Assembly (NCBI GenBank): GCA_905221605.1
Contig: CAJNDS010002690.1
Coordinates: forward strand, 826,031 to 876,030
DNA from: Symbiodinium natans
Lineage: Eukaryota; Sar; Dinophyceae; Suessiales; Symbiodiniaceae
DNA: 50,000 nucleotides
Reading direction: 5' to 3'
The position numbers and the translations under genes are program-made. This document shows, piece by piece, positions 31,258 to 45,500 of this stretch (position 1 is its first letter; each line of letters begins with the position of its first letter). The notes below the pieces were generated by a model. That model ran no database searches. It was not told where the DNA came from and saw only the letters and a list, made by a program, of their open reading frames with translations.

Positions 31258-33542
31258 GCTTAAAGGGGTTCACGCAGGGTTTAGGGTTTAGGCTTGAGGG
31301 TGTATATAGGGTTTGGAGTTTTTTGGGGTTTAGGGTTTAGGGTTTGGGGTTTGGGGTTTGGGGTGGGGGGGGGGAGGTTGGGTGGATGGCACTTGTGGCA
31401 GTGTACGGTTCTTCGAACTCTGAACCAACCCCGAACTCCCTGTGGGACACAACGCCTGGAACCAGCAGCACGATTTTTTGAGCGAGGGTTGGGGGAGAAG
31501 GGGTCGGGGGCTTGAGAGATTTGTTTCTAGCTTGTTTGCAACTTAACCCTTAAGTCCTATACCCTAGCTCGAGGCCTCTCGGGTCTTCTTGCCTAGGACA
31601 GCTGCAGGTGAGGAGCTTCCTTCACGAAAGACTTTTTGGGTTCAGGGTTTAGGGTTTAGGGTTTAAGGTTTCAGGTTTAGGGTTTAGGATTTAGGGTTTT
31701 GTGTTTAAGGTTTCAGGTTTAGGGTTTAGGATTTAGAGTTTGGTTCTTCTACCTTTCTTAGTAGCTGAGTCAGCACACTTTACACTTTTGGGGGGGATAT
31801 TATAATCCCCTCTAGAACTGTGAGTGTTAGGGTTTGGGGTTTGGGGTTTAGGGTTTAGGTTGCAGGGTCAAGGTGGCCTTTTCAGTGATTCTGGGTTTAA
31901 GGTTGAAGGTGCAGAGGTGATGCAGAAATGCATGGTTCAAGTAGGTAGTCGAGCAAGTAACCTGCAATCATTGCTTCATAGTGCAAGCCCCATACGACCC
32001 CAAAGACGTAGGTAGCACATAGGTCAAAGGTCCAAAATGCGAGGCCTAGCTGGGCTTGAGGCCAAAAACCTTTTATCCCTAAACCCTAAACCATACATAC
32101 CCTAAACCCATACCCTAAACCCTAGACCCTAAACCCTAAACTCCTAAACCCCTAAACCCCAAACCCCGAACCCCGAACCCTGAACCCTCCGAACTCCACA
32201 ACGCTGGGCTCTTGCACGGTTTCGAGGAGTCACATTTTCAGCCCTAAGGCAGCTGCGGTTCAGGGCTCAGGGCATGAACCCAAAACCCTAAACCCTAAAC
32301 CCTAAATCCTAAACCCTAAACCCTAAACCCGATTCCCTAAACCCTAAACCCTAAACCCTAAACCCTAAACGCAGACCAAGCCCTTCAGGCAGAGCTGGCT
32401 TTGCTGGCGACTCGGCCCCGCAGGCCTGAAACATATGGAGCTTCGGTTTTGGGTTTAGGGGTTTAGGGTTGAGGGGGGGTTTAGGGTTTAGGGTTTAGGG
32501 TTTAGGGTTTAGGGCTTAGGGTTTAGGGTTTAGGGTTTAGGGTTTAGGCTTCAGGGGTGCTTAGGGTTCAAGGTTCAAGGTTCCGGCTTTAGAGCTTTTT
32601 GGGCCTCCGACCCCAAATCCTAAGCCCCACGTCTCAGACCCGCGCACCCGTGCCCCGCGAGCCGAATGGCCTTAACCCTTCAAACCCTTGAAGCCCACAG
32701 AACCCTGGTCACCTAAACCAGACCTCCAACCCTAAACCCTACACCCTAAACCCTAAACCCTAAATGCTAAAACAGGAGATCCCTCAGGTCCTCGATGTTT
32801 CCGTTGCTTTGCAGCATGGCATCTCCCAGAGTGATTGGGTGAAAGAGTCCATCGACACAGAAAAAGCACAGGGGGCTCCTTTCCCTTGGCTGCCAGGCCT
32901 GTGAGCAGATGGTTTAGGGTTTAGGGTTTAGGGTTTAGGGTTTAGGGTTTAGGGTTTAGGGTTTAGGGTTTAGGGGATTCGTTTCGTGTCCGGTCAGGGT
33001 TTGTGTGCTGCTGCTGACTTGCGCCCCAGCAGGCCTTGTGTTGCCATGCTATGGTGCCTTGTATGTGATCGAGAAGCAGGTCACCACCCTGACCTTTCGT
33101 GCCTATGGCATCGCTGCCACGAAAGCACCTGCCGACGGGTCCAAGCTCGACTCGAAGTCGGTGCTTGTGCCGTTTTGGCACGTCAAAACGACCTCGGAGC
33201 TTGAGTGAACATGACCCTTTTCAGGAAGAAGCCTGGCCAGGACGCGATCCACTGCTATGTCAACATGCAGGCCGCGAAGAAAGGCGACTTTCTTCTCTGT
33301 GCAAGTGAGGCCCTGTTGTTGAAGCGAAAGACCGCTGCAAAACCCTAGATCCGCTCGAGCACTCTGCCCTGAAGAATCGCCAGAGCCTTCGACGTGTCCA
33401 CCACCTAAGGCCCTCGCATGAAGTCCCTGGATCGCAACCGAAGCTCCAAGTCACCCTACTTTTGGGGTTTGGGGTATTAGACATATATATATATATATAT
33501 ATATATATCTCTCTCTGCATTTGTATAGATGGGTTTTCGGTG

Positions 33543-33588
<46 letters not shown>

Positions 33589-36500
33589 CATATATATGTC
33601 TACTTGTTTTTTGGGTGGGGGTTAGGGTATAGCGGTTTGCGGGTTTGGGTTTACAGTGAAAGACAAACCCTAAACAAACATCCTCTGCGAAATTCCTGTA
33701 AAGGATCTGAGCCGCTTCGGCGAATGAGCCCGGAAGGTTGCGTTCCTCAATTCGTGAACGCGCCTTATCTGGGGTTCAGGGATTGGGGATTTCGGGGTTT
33801 ATATTTAGCATTCCGGGTTTAGGCCCAGTAAGTCCCTAAACCCTAAAACCTAAACCCTAAACCCTAAACCCTAAACCCTAAACTCTAAACCCCAAACCCC
33901 AAGCTCCGATCCTCTTGGAGGCCGTTTTTCCTTCCGTCGTTGGCCGACCAAGGCGCCTCTTGGAATGGCTTTCAACGCAAGAAGGGCTTGGGTTTAGGGT
34001 TTAGGGTTTAAGGTTTTGGGCTTTAGGGCTTTAGGGCTTTAGGGCTTTAGGGCTTTAGGGCTTTAGGGCTCTAGGGCTCTAGGGCTTTACGGCTTTAGGG
34101 CTTTAGGGCTTTAGGGCTTTAGGGCTTTAGGGCTTTAGGGCTTTAGGGCTTTAGGGCTTTAGGGGTTTAGGGGTTTAGGGGTTTAGGGGTTTAGGGGTTT
34201 AGGGGTTTAGGGGTTTGGGGGTGGACTCCAAAGGGAACCCTCCTGCACTGGGGATTTCGGGGGGTTTAGGGTTTATGGTTTAAGGTTTGGGGTTCAAATA
34301 TCCTCAATTAGGCTTAATTATCCCTAAGTAGCCTTAGTTAGCGGGGGAACCTAGAGGGGGTTAGTAAAGCCTAAGCCCTAAACCCTAAGCCCTAAGCCCT
34401 AAACCCTAAGCCCTAAACCCTAAACCCTAAACCCTAAACCCTAAACCCTAAACCCTAAACCCTAACCCTCAACCCTCAACCCCACTGAGCCCTGCGCCCT
34501 TTTCGACCTGAAGCCCCGCAAGGGTCATGCCGACTGCGATGATTGGAATGAGGCTCGGCCACGCACAAGTGGGGGTGGAGGTCGGAGGTGGTCGGTTTAG
34601 GGTTTAGGGTTTTAGGGTTTAGGGTTTAGGGTTTAGGGCTTAGGGTTTTCGGGATTCAGAGTTTAGGTTTTTGGGGCATATTGGGTCGGGCACTGGCACC
34701 ACATGGAAAGAAGCTCTTCCCGATTTGCTTGTCCGACTGGGCAGGCAGGACGGGTTTAGAGTTTAGAGTTTAGGGTTTAGGGCTTTAGGGCTTTAGGGCT
34801 TTAGGGCTGTAGGGCTTTAGGGTTTAGGGATTAGGGTTTAGGGTTTAGGGCTTTAGGGCTTTCGCGATTGCATGATCCACCCAGGCCGCTGCCGGATTTC
34901 TACGTGGGCCACGAGGCGATCCGGCGACGAGGCGAGGGTCCACGAATCTCCGGAGTAGGGCTTAGTTTTAGGGTTTGGGGTCTTATTAGGGGTTTAGGGG
35001 TTTAGGGTTCTAGGAGGGCTTAAGGTTCAGGGTTTAGGGTTTGGGGTTTAGTTAGGGGGTTAGGGGTTTAGGGTTTAGGGTTTGTAGGGCTTATAAGGGC
35101 TTAAGGTTCAAGGTCTAGGGTTTGGGGTTTAATTAGGGGTTTAGGGGTTTATGGTTTTAGGGTTTTAGGGTTTTGGGGTTTTAGGGTTTTAGGGTTTAGG
35201 GGTTTAGGGGTTTAGAGTTTAGGGTTTAGGGTCTGGGATGTTCCCCCTCATGCTAACAGCCCTGAATAGGGATGATCATGGGGGGTCCTATAATCCCTAT
35301 CAAGGACTGCTAGGGGGGGGGGGGGGGAAGCCATGCCCTCTTCATTTTTCTTCCCTTCCAGGGTAATATAGGGATTATTAATTATCCATTGTTTGCGGGG
35401 TCTTGGCTGGGTTCTGGAGAACTATGCTTAATATGTGTTTGGCTCTTCCTGTCATATATCTACTTCTACCTAACAAGTATATACTATTTTTTTGTTGGCC
35501 TCTTGTTGGGGTTTAGGGTTCAGGGTTAGGATTTTTTCAGTTGCGGGTTACGATATGTTTCACGGGCTTATAAGCGATTTTGGGCTTAATTCAGGCATGC
35601 GGGGGTTTAAATGTGCAGTTTTTGTGATTGCAGGTTTTAGGGTTCGGGTTTGGAGGTTTTTGGGCTTGCAATCCCGAATCCCTTGACCTTGAACACCACC
35701 CCAAACCCTGAACCTGCTTAGGGCTTTCGGGCTTTAGGGTTCTTGGTTCATGGTTTCGCGTCCAGGGCTTTCCTTTGGAGTCGCTATTTGTTTTTGTTGG
35801 CTTTGCGTTTACAAGCCCATGGTGTACGTACAGACTATGCTGTCTGTCTGTTCTGGTTCATGGCCACTGGAATCTTCAACACCTATATAAAGATAGGTGC
35901 GGCATGAGAGCATAGAAGGCTCAAAGCCCCCAACCCCTAAACCATAGATTCAAAACCCCGAAGGCCCTAAACCCTAAATGGCTTCAACAGCCCTAACCCT
36001 AAACCCTAAACCCTAACTAAACCCTAAACCCTTAACCCTAAAATTGCTTCACTTCCAGCCCTCCTGCCCTTGTTGATCCCATCGGGGGCCAGGGAAGGGG
36101 CAGCAGTGGGTGGCGCGTCACTCCCAAGCCCTGCTTGACGAGTCCCTAAACCCCAGTTGAATTCAAAACCCCCGAACCCTAAACCCTAAACCCTAAACCC
36201 TAAACCCTAGATACCCCTAAATCCCTCTCTCCTCCCAGGTATCTTGAAGCCTTGTGTCCCGCTGATGCGCGGCGTCATCACGAACTGGGACGACTTGGAG
36301 CCGCGAAGCTGGAAAAGGATCCTGTTGTTCGTGGGTCGGGGTTAAAAGGGTTTTAGGGTTTAGGGTTTAGGGCTTAGGGTTTAGGGTGTAGGGTTTAGGG
36401 TTTGGGGTTGGTTTAGGGTGAAGGGTAGTTGGACCTTGGAGGCTGAGGTTGATGGGTAGCCAGAAGTAGTGCTGCAAGTGCCCCAATTTGAGCTACAACC

Positions 36501-39500
36501 AGTTGAGCGACCACATGAAATTCGCGCTCCCACTTCTTTTTCTCCAAAAAGGAGGGGTGGGCACCACCTGAAAGGACCAACGCAAAGGTAAACCCTAAAC
36601 CCTAAACCCTAAACCCTAAACCCTAAACCCGAAACCCTAAACCCTAAACCCTAAACCCTAAACCCTAAACCCTAAACCCTAAACCCTAAACCCTAAACCC
36701 TAAACCCTAAACCCTAAACCCTAAACCTAAGCGCTTGTCATTATTCTATACTCAACCCTAGACCCTACAGCCTAAACCCTAAACCCCTAAACCCTAAACC
36801 CTATATAGGAGGTACTTTAAGTAAGAGTATTGCGTAATTTGGTACATGGGGTCTTAGGGTTTGCTTTTGACCATACAGCCCTGGCCGATTGTTGTGTTCT
36901 GGCCATCCAGCAGGATGTATGTGAAGGTGTCATGCACGTTCGGTACAGCGCCACACTACCGAACTGGTCTGTGCGGAAGGGCCTCGAGGGTTTGGATCTG
37001 AATCCCGGCACCTTATCCAGCGAGATTGCAGAAACGATCAGGTGAGTGCTGACACGGTTCTGCAAAACCCTAATCCCTAAACCCTAAACCCTAAACCCTA
37101 AGGGCAATGAAACACAGAGCAGTATGACGCAATTCGGTCTAAAGTGGAGCCTCTGGATGCTGGTGGTGCCTCTGACGAGCAGCGGAGCTTGAGTTTTCTT
37201 GATGGAAGGGGGCTTAGGGTTTAGGGTTAGGGGTTAGGGGTTTAGGGTCTAGGGTTTAGGGTTTAGGGTTCAGGGCGAAGGTCAGAGACCCTGCGCATTG
37301 CGCGAGACGACTGGCCAGCAATCCGTGGTCTGTCGATACATGTTTGGCTGAAGTTCACAGATTCTTCATACAGGGCCCCTAAACCCTGGAACCCCAAACC
37401 CTAAACCCTTCCCTTCCCTTAAAGAAGGTGTGAATAGGGGGGGGGGGGATGGAAGACACCCAATAATTCCCTCATGCCCTCATGCCCTGTCGAGAATCAG
37501 TAGGTTTAGGGTTTAGAGTTTAGGGTTTAGAGTTAAGAATTTAGGGCTTAAGGTTTAGGGGTTGAAGGCCGCCATCTTCGGAAGGTTTGAGCAACCCTGT
37601 TGAAGCTCCGTTTTCATTTTTTTTTTTTGGGGGGGGGGGAGTTTCTTTCTTGTTCAGGCATGGAGAAGGCCCGGCACTTTGCCCTAAACCCTAGACCCTA
37701 AACCCTAAACCCCAAACGCCAACCCCAAACTCAAAACCTTGACCAATAACGCATTCAAAAGCACCAGGGCCTGTTGGACTTCTATGTGCTGGAAGCCCAA
37801 TTCCCTTTAACTTTAAGCCCTAAACCCCAATTAGGGTTTTCGGGTTTAGGTTTTAGGGTTCAGGGTTTAGGGTTCTAGGTTCTAGGTTCTAGGTTCTAGG
37901 TTCTAGGTTCTAGGGTCTAGGGTCTAGGGTCTAGGGTCTAGGGTCTAGGGTCTAGGGTCTAGGGTCTAGGGTCTAGGGTTTAGGGTTTAATTAGGGTTCG
38001 TAGAACGCGGCAAAATAGCAAACCGGATAGGTTTTCAGCCGGTCGTTAAGGTGAACACAAAGCCCCAAACCCTACACCTTAAACCCTAAACCCTAAACCC
38101 TAAACCCTAATTAAGCCCTAAGCCCCAAACCCTACACAAGCCTCAGGAAAATCTGGCACCACATCTTCTACAATGAGCTGGAGGTAGCTCCAGAGGACCC
38201 GCTGAGGGTTTAGGGTTTAGGGTTTAGGGTTTAGGGTTTAGGGTTTAGGGTTTAGGGTTCAGGGTCTAAGGTTTAGGGTTTAGGGTTTAGGGTTTAGGAA
38301 GCCTAGGGAATATGGGGGTGTGCGAACATCAGGGACCTCAATATAGACCCCAAATAGTAGGATTCCCTTATAATAAGGATCTCAACAACGTGGCCCTAAT
38401 TTAGGAAACCCCCATATGAACCCTGACAGTTTAGGGTTTAGGCTTCAGGGCTTGGGGGTTAGGGTTTGTTAAGGGGTATTTGAAGTACATGATGGTGTCA
38501 AAGACTTCTGGATTTATGCATTTGGTTTTTGCGGTGTAGAAGGGGCAGACGTCGCGCACTGCATGTGTACTTCGCCCCCATTTTTTTTGGTTCGATTTCA
38601 GGCTTACAGGCTTGCAGGTTTTCCTAAGACAGAGTATTGATCCCTTCGCCCTGAGTCCTAAGCCGCAGTGGGCTCACAAACGAGGGATTCGGATAAGGTT
38701 TTGAAGGTATATTCGATAATCAAGCGGTTTAGAAAATCCGGCTAATTGGTGTTTCGGTTACCTCAAACGACTGCCGCCTGGTGCTGCCTGTAATTCCCAA
38801 ACCCTCCACCCTAAACCCTAAACCCTAAACGCAACCCACGCTAGGGCCCAGGCCGTAAATACCCCAAAACCTAAACACTATTCCTCAACGCTATACCCTC
38901 CAGAGTACTAAACCTAGACCCTAAACCCTAACACTAAACATTAAACTCTTTATAGCACTAAGCCCATAGACCCTAAGCCCCAGTACTAAACACCCAAAAC
39001 CCTAAACCCTAAACCCTAAACCCTAAACCCTAAACCCTAAACCACCCTGTTTCAGGCGCATCCCGTCCTCCTCACGGAGGCGCCCCTCATCCCCAAGGCG
39101 CGTGGTTGACGGCAAGTCTTGTTTTCATGAGTTCCCCTACTACCCCCGCCCCCCCCTATTTCAGGGGCATTCAAGGATTTAGGGTTTAGGGTTTAGGGTT
39201 TAGGGTTTAGGGGAAACCTAGGGGGGGGTTAGTATGGGGCGGGGGGGGGGGGGGGGGGGGGGGGGTACCCATGATGTTTCGGGTCTCGGACTCATCTCGG
39301 AGTAGAAGTTTAGGAGCCTTTGCAAGGCACAGGGCTTTGTGCGCGGCTTTGCCTCCCCAGGATTTTTAAAGGGTTTAGGGCTCAGGGATTAGGGTTTAGA
39401 TTGTTAGGCTTTAGGGTTTAGTGCTTGGACCCTTTACAGGGGTTGAGGGGGATGAGGAGCTCAGGGAGTTGGATTTTGGCATCCGGCGCGCTGTCTGAAG

Positions 39501-42500
39501 GATGCTTTATCAGGTTTTTGGGGTGCTCAGTTCGGGGTCTGGAGGCAACAGCAAGAGCAAGAGCAACAGCAACAACTAACTACTCAGGCGACAGCAAAAC
39601 AAACAGCCAGGCCTGCGTCAGACCGCGGCAACAAGAACAGCACCAACATCCCCCTAAACCCTAAACCCTACACCCTAAACCCTAAACCCTAAACCCGAAA
39701 CCCGAAAACCCGAAACCCTTGAGTTGTCTAGGGGTTCTACCTTGGACCCTTCAGGTTGTGCCCTTGGGTTTTGTGGCCCTTTATTACGGCTACTACGGAT
39801 CCCTAAGAATATATAAGGGCCATAGCCCTAGGCCCTAAACCCTAAACCCTACACCCTAACTCCTAAACCCTAAACCCTAAACCCTAAACCCTAAACCCGG
39901 CCATTTGTTGCGTTTGTTGCGTGTCATTAGGGTAGGTTGGGCTTTTTAAAATCGAAGCTGAGCCCTACACCTTAACCCTAAGGCTTTAACCCTATAGACC
40001 CCAAACCTGAGGCGGATCGGGAGAAGATTCTCCTGATCTTGTTCGATGCCTGGCAGTCAGCCCAGAAATTCAGGGCTTCTACTGTATCTAGGATGCCCAG
40101 TAGTGCCCTTATTCCCTGTTTTGGGGGACTAGGTTCCCTTATAAACCCCTTCAAGCAAAAAAGGGTACCCTTTTTAATCCTGGGTTAATGAGCATCCTAG
40201 GTATACTAGATCTCCCAGTTTTCGGGCAGAACTGAATGTGGAGGCCTACGGGTTTAACCGCAGGAAGGGGAGGGGGGGGAGAGTTGGGGGGGGGGGGGGG
40301 GGGTTGCCGAACCTTCGCCGAACTTGTCGGTATCTGAAATTTGTCGAACCCCAGCGAACCTTGTACTTGAAGGTTCATGGCAGTCATCAGCAGGGTAAAA
40401 AAGCACCCTAAATCAGGTCATCATCTGGTATTAACTACAGTTACCCCACCGAAAAAGCCTGTAACTAGCCATGAAACCTTCGAGTATGGTGCCGACGAAG
40501 CTTTTGGGGCTTCGTCGAAGGTTCGGCCCGTTGGACTTCCATTTTTCCATAAACCCTAGACCCTAAACCCTAGATCCTAAATCCTAAGCCCTAAACATCC
40601 CTAAACCCTAAACCCTAAACCCTAAATCCTAAACCCTAGACTCATGCGAAATAGAGAGGCCTTTTTGAGCTTACTGCGAATTCAAGTCTGGATTTGACTT
40701 ATTGTTTGGCTTGGCTTTAGGGTCCACCTGCGGCGCCATTTTCGTACTATTGTGGGAGGTATACCCTATACTTTACACATGCGTTTAGATTAGGGTTTCG
40801 GGTTCAGTGTTTAGGGGTTAGGGTTAATTAGCTATACTGCAGAGTTTTGAGGTCATTTGCCAGGCCGTGAGGTTAAAGAAAACACTTCGCTCAGGAGACG
40901 TTCGAGGTCTCGGCAGCGTGCCTCTGCAACGCGCAAGTCTTGGCGCTGTATGCGGCAGGAAGGACCCATGGACTCGTGGTCGAGACCCAGCTGTATTCAA
41001 ACCCTAACCCTAGAACCCGAAACCCTAAACCCTAGACCCGAAACCCTAAACCCTAAACCCCAAACCCTAAACCCTAATCCCTAAGCCCTAAACCCTAAAC
41101 CCTAAATCCACCCTACGCCGATGACCAGTAGTGCCAGTATTCTCGCTTTCTGTGAGTTCGTATCCCATGCTAACTTATTTGGCGGTTCCTGGGCACTTAT
41201 AACTTAGAACCCCAAGTATACATTATGCGTGTACTTCGAACCTACTCGCAAGTACAGTTATGATTGGGGGGGTAAGTACCATGAACCCGAGTACTGATAT
41301 CTTCGCGTTCAGCTTCCTTCTGCAGGATTGTGGCGTCTCGCAGACGCTGGCTGTTCCCATCTACGAGGGCGTAGCCATGGCGCATGCGGTCGGGCGTTTC
41401 TTGGGTGCGTTGCTCATGGTGCAGGGTTTTGCTTATTAAAGTTGGCATTATCTGTAGTATGATAAAGTTTTCCCAAAGAGCAAACCGCGTATGAGTCCTT
41501 GCAACTGTGCAAGCCTAAAGAGCTAAAAGGACTGAAGACTCCAATGCCCCTGCCTGAATGGTTCGGGATCCTGTGCTTCAGGGTTTAGCATTCCCTGCCG
41601 AGAGGTAACTGGAATGCAGTATTTTGGCAGAGAACACCATGCAGAGGGTTCTGGTCCGTTCTGAGTGGCAACCTTTGGCCCCAAACTTGGAGTTAGTACA
41701 CCCTCAACCCTACCTGGACCTAGATGACCCCCCATGTCCCGAAAACCCTAAACACCCTAAAACCGTATAAACTCTGTACACACTTTTAAAACCCGCATAA
41801 ACTCTGTAAACCCGTTAAGAACCTATCAAAACCCTATAAAAACCCGAGAGCGTGCCTAATCCCCGACAAGAACAAAAACCACAACCTTATACAAACCCTA
41901 TTATAAAACCCAGAAAAACACTGTAAACCCGAAACAACAAGGCCTCGAGCTGGGTGGCATGGAGCTCACGAGCTACCTCATGCAGCTTCTCTGCTGTCTA
42001 ATCCCGTTTAGGGTTTAGGGTTTAGGGTTTAGGGTTTAGGGTTTAGGGGATTAGGAAGGGGCTTAAGCACCCCCTCAAAAAAACAAGAACAACATTCCTT
42101 GTTTAGGGTAATATAGGGATTCTTTTTATATTTTTTGGGCTCTTCAGCAAATAGTAGTTTGTACCCGGGCCTTGTGCTCTTTGGGCTATCAGCGGTGTTT
42201 CCTCGCCGCCCCTGATTCGTTTGGGTTTCGGTTCGCGCCGCTCTCAGAAGTGGGACTGAGGTGCTTCAGATCTAACCATGCTTCAGTTTCATTTCAACTA
42301 GGACCTTCCAGTGGCAGGCGTTGCAGGGTTATGTTTAGGGTTTATAGGGTTTGGGGCTTTGGGCTTAGGATACAGCGCTGTTCCCACAACAAGCACGATG
42401 TTTAGTGACTTCAAGGAAGCGTCTGAGCCTCTCTCTATAGCTGTGCAAGCATTTGTTTTGTCCCCACGCCCTACCCCTAAACCCTAAACCCTGAACCCTA

Positions 42501-45500
42501 AACCCCTAAACCCTAAACCAATAAAACCCTGAACCCCAAAACACAAGCCGTTTGCTGGTTCCTGGTCTCCTGAGCCATTGCACATCGCCCCGAAAGGTCT
42601 AGACGTAACCCTCTAAACCCTAAACCCTAGGCCCTAAACCCTACAAATTTAAGAGCCTCCGGCTCAAGCCGCCGACCCCGCTGGAGCATAGTTGAGAGGT
42701 CTAAACCCGCTCGCATGTTCGAAGATCATCCCAGCCTCGGCAGAGTTCTGTGAAACGTTTGGGGGGGGGGGGGGATCAGGACAAGCTAAACCCTACAAAC
42801 CCCCAACCCTAAACCCCAAACCCCAAACCCTAAACCCTGAACCGGCCCTGGGCAAGTCGGCAACCAAGCTCGATCCTCGAACAACGGGCCCCAGCCCCTG
42901 AGCAGGTTTCGGGAGTTGAGGGCTTAGGGTTTAGTCTAAAACTCTAAGCCCTAAACCCTAAACCCTAAACCCTAAACCCCATTAGCATCTAGGAAGTCTA
43001 GGGAGCGTTTTAGGGCTCAGGAAGTTTAGGGTTTAGGCAGGCCTACACTCAGTGCAGTTCAAACACCCAAAGCCGTAGCCAGGGTCTGGGGTTTAGGGTT
43101 TAGGATTTAGGGTTTGGGGTTAAGGGTTTAGGGTTTAGAGTTTGTTTATGAAACTGTGTTGAGGCTTACAGGGCCAGAACAAGAGTGTTTAGGGTTGAGG
43201 ACTTAGGGTGTAGGGTGTAAGGTTTAGGGTTCGGGGCATTTGAACGCCCTAAACCCTAAACCCTAAACCCTAAACCCTAGACCCTCCCGGATATGAAGCC
43301 GCCCTCTCTCTTGTGCTACAAATTGACCTCCGGATGCATGATCCCTCAGTACCGTTTCTAAGACCCAGTGTAGGGCGTTTAGGGTTTAGGGTTTAGGGTT
43401 AAGGTGTAGGGTTTAGGGTTTGGGGTTTAGGGTCTCAAGGTTTAGTCTCACTTATACGCCCCGTTGAAACCAAGCAGGATGCCAATGTTTGTTCCTTGAT
43501 TACTCTTGGGTTTCGATTCCGAGCCGTGACTCGTTCACCTCAGCAGCTTTCAGAGTGGTTTAGGGTTTAGAGTTTAGGGTTTAGGGTTTAGGGTTTAGGG
43601 TTTAGGGTTTAGGGAATGCTTTGTGGCTTAACCCTGTGGATTTGGGCCGTGGCTTTCGGGGTGCACCATAAAGACGCCTGACGATGTGTACTGTAGCTTG
43701 CCAAAAGTAGGCGCCTTTCAAGCATACCAACCGTCCTTAGTAGGGACTATCGTACCCACTGTTAGAATCCCTCTTAAGGACTGCTAGTAGAGGGGGTCAC
43801 ATCCCAACGTCCTCGATTCCCATCTGCAAAGCCAGAGCTGCCCCAAACCAAGCCCCCAAGCCCAACATTGGCTTTTTTTGAAAAAAGAGGTTCCCCTTAT
43901 CTGGGTTTTGGAGTACTGTACTTTAATGCTTTTTTTGGTTCTGGGTTCCTATTGAAGCTACTTATACCTAAAAAGTATATACTTTTTTTTCAGGGTCTAC
44001 TCCAAAGGTAGGTCCCCAGGTAGGTTATAGATCCCCCAAGATAGTGTCATCCTCGTATAATAGGAGTTCCCAAATAGGCTTAAGACTGGGACCCCCCCCA
44101 CCCAACCCTAAACCCTAAACCCCAAACCCCAAACCCTAAACCCTGAACCCGAAGCCCTAAACCCTAAACCCTAAACCCTAAACCCTAAACCCGAAACCCT
44201 AAACCCTAAACCCTAAACCCTAAACCCCTGCGCTGCAAGGTTGCTGACAGAGCGCGGCTATGCCTTCCACAGCACCAGCGACCGCCAGATCGCGGACGAC
44301 ATCAAGGTTGGATTGGGGCTTAGGGCTTCGGGTTTAGAGGGTTTAGGGCTTCGGGTTTAGGGTTTAGGGTTTAGGGTTTCGGGTTTAGGGTTTAGGGGTT
44401 CGGGTTTAGGGTTTAGGGTTAGGGCTTAGGGCTTAGGGTTTACAGGTTTGGGGCTTACGGGTTTGGGGTTGAGGGTTTAGGGCTGAGTGTGTTCTGCATG
44501 TTCTCCAAGCGCTTGGCTTCACCGGGTCGCCCTACCAAAGATGTGACCCTAATGCCTAAACCCTGTATAAACCCTCAACTCCAAATCCCCGAAACCATTA
44601 GGAGACGATCTGCTACGTGGCTTTGGATTTCGCAGCTGAGTGCGCGTCGGACGTGCCAGAGAAGGAAGGGTCTGGGGGGGGGGGGGGGGGTTATGTAGGG
44701 TGAGGCTTGATTTTAGGGTTAGGGTTCAGGGTTTAGGTTTAGGAGGTTTAGGAGGTTTAGGAGGTTTAGGAGGTTTAGGAGGTTTAGGAGGTTTAGGAGG
44801 TTTAGGAGGTTTAGGAGGTTTAGGAGGTTTAGGAGGTTTAGGAGGTTTAGGAGGTTTAGGAGGTTTAGGAGGTTTAGGAGGTTTAGGAGGTTTAGGACGT
44901 AGGGCTTCGGGTCGAGGAATTCGGGGCTGTCCCCTCGGGTTTCACACTTTCTTCATCGCAAATCAAGTATCTGAATCTCTGAATACCCTAAACCCCTAAA
45001 CCCACCCTAAACCCTAAACCCTAACCCTAAACCTAAACCTTAAGAAGCTCCGAAAATCCTTAAGTCCAGTAAGCCCCAAGCCCGATCGCCTGGTACCCTA
45101 CTAGAACCTCTAAACCCTAAACCCTAAACCCAACAAAGAAAACTGCCGAACGCACCCCCGGAGCGCAGGGAACGCCCGTGGTACCCTTTGCGGGTTTAGG
45201 GTTAGGAGGGTTTAGGGTTTAGGGTTTAGGGTTAGGAGGGTTTAGGGTTAGGAGGGTTTAGGGTTAGGAGGGTTTAGGATTAGGAGGGTTTAGGGTTTGG
45301 GGTTTAGGTTCCTTTGTAAAGCAACCCACCCCAAACAGGGTACCCTTTATTATGATAGTGCAACCATATTATGGTTGCTCGGCTACGCAAGGACTCAAGT
45401 ACATCACAAGAACTGTGGCCCCGGTACGGGGCCGACCCCTGCAGACTACGCCACACCGAGAGCGAGACAGGGGTTCAACCCTACCGTTTAGGGATTACGG

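Noticed and set aside
32815-32912. Exon EIPQVLDVSVALQHG...
   Set aside because: Open on both strands and ends in a stop in its best frame; no phase-consistent place in the actin-like gene.
34516-34592. Extra actin-like exon (GHADCDDWNEARP)
   Set aside because: Exon-like in composition and flanks, but 33967 joins 34885 in phase without it and it matches nothing in actin.
36830-37041. Exon ALADCCVLAIQQDVCEGVMH... ending ATCAG|GTGAGT
   Set aside because: It has a good acceptor and donor, but lies inside the intron between GVITNWDDL and KIWHHIF, which are contiguous in actin. It could be an alternative exon or part of another gene; left unassigned.
43065-43080. Spliced-leader relic (CCGTAGCCA)
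   Set aside because: Only nine bases match the dinoflagellate spliced leader and the rest does not continue.
44640-44999. Gly-Gly-Leu repeat protein
   Set aside because: It is a nonamer telomeric-variant array in an intron; the period is divisible by 3, so openness is trivial.
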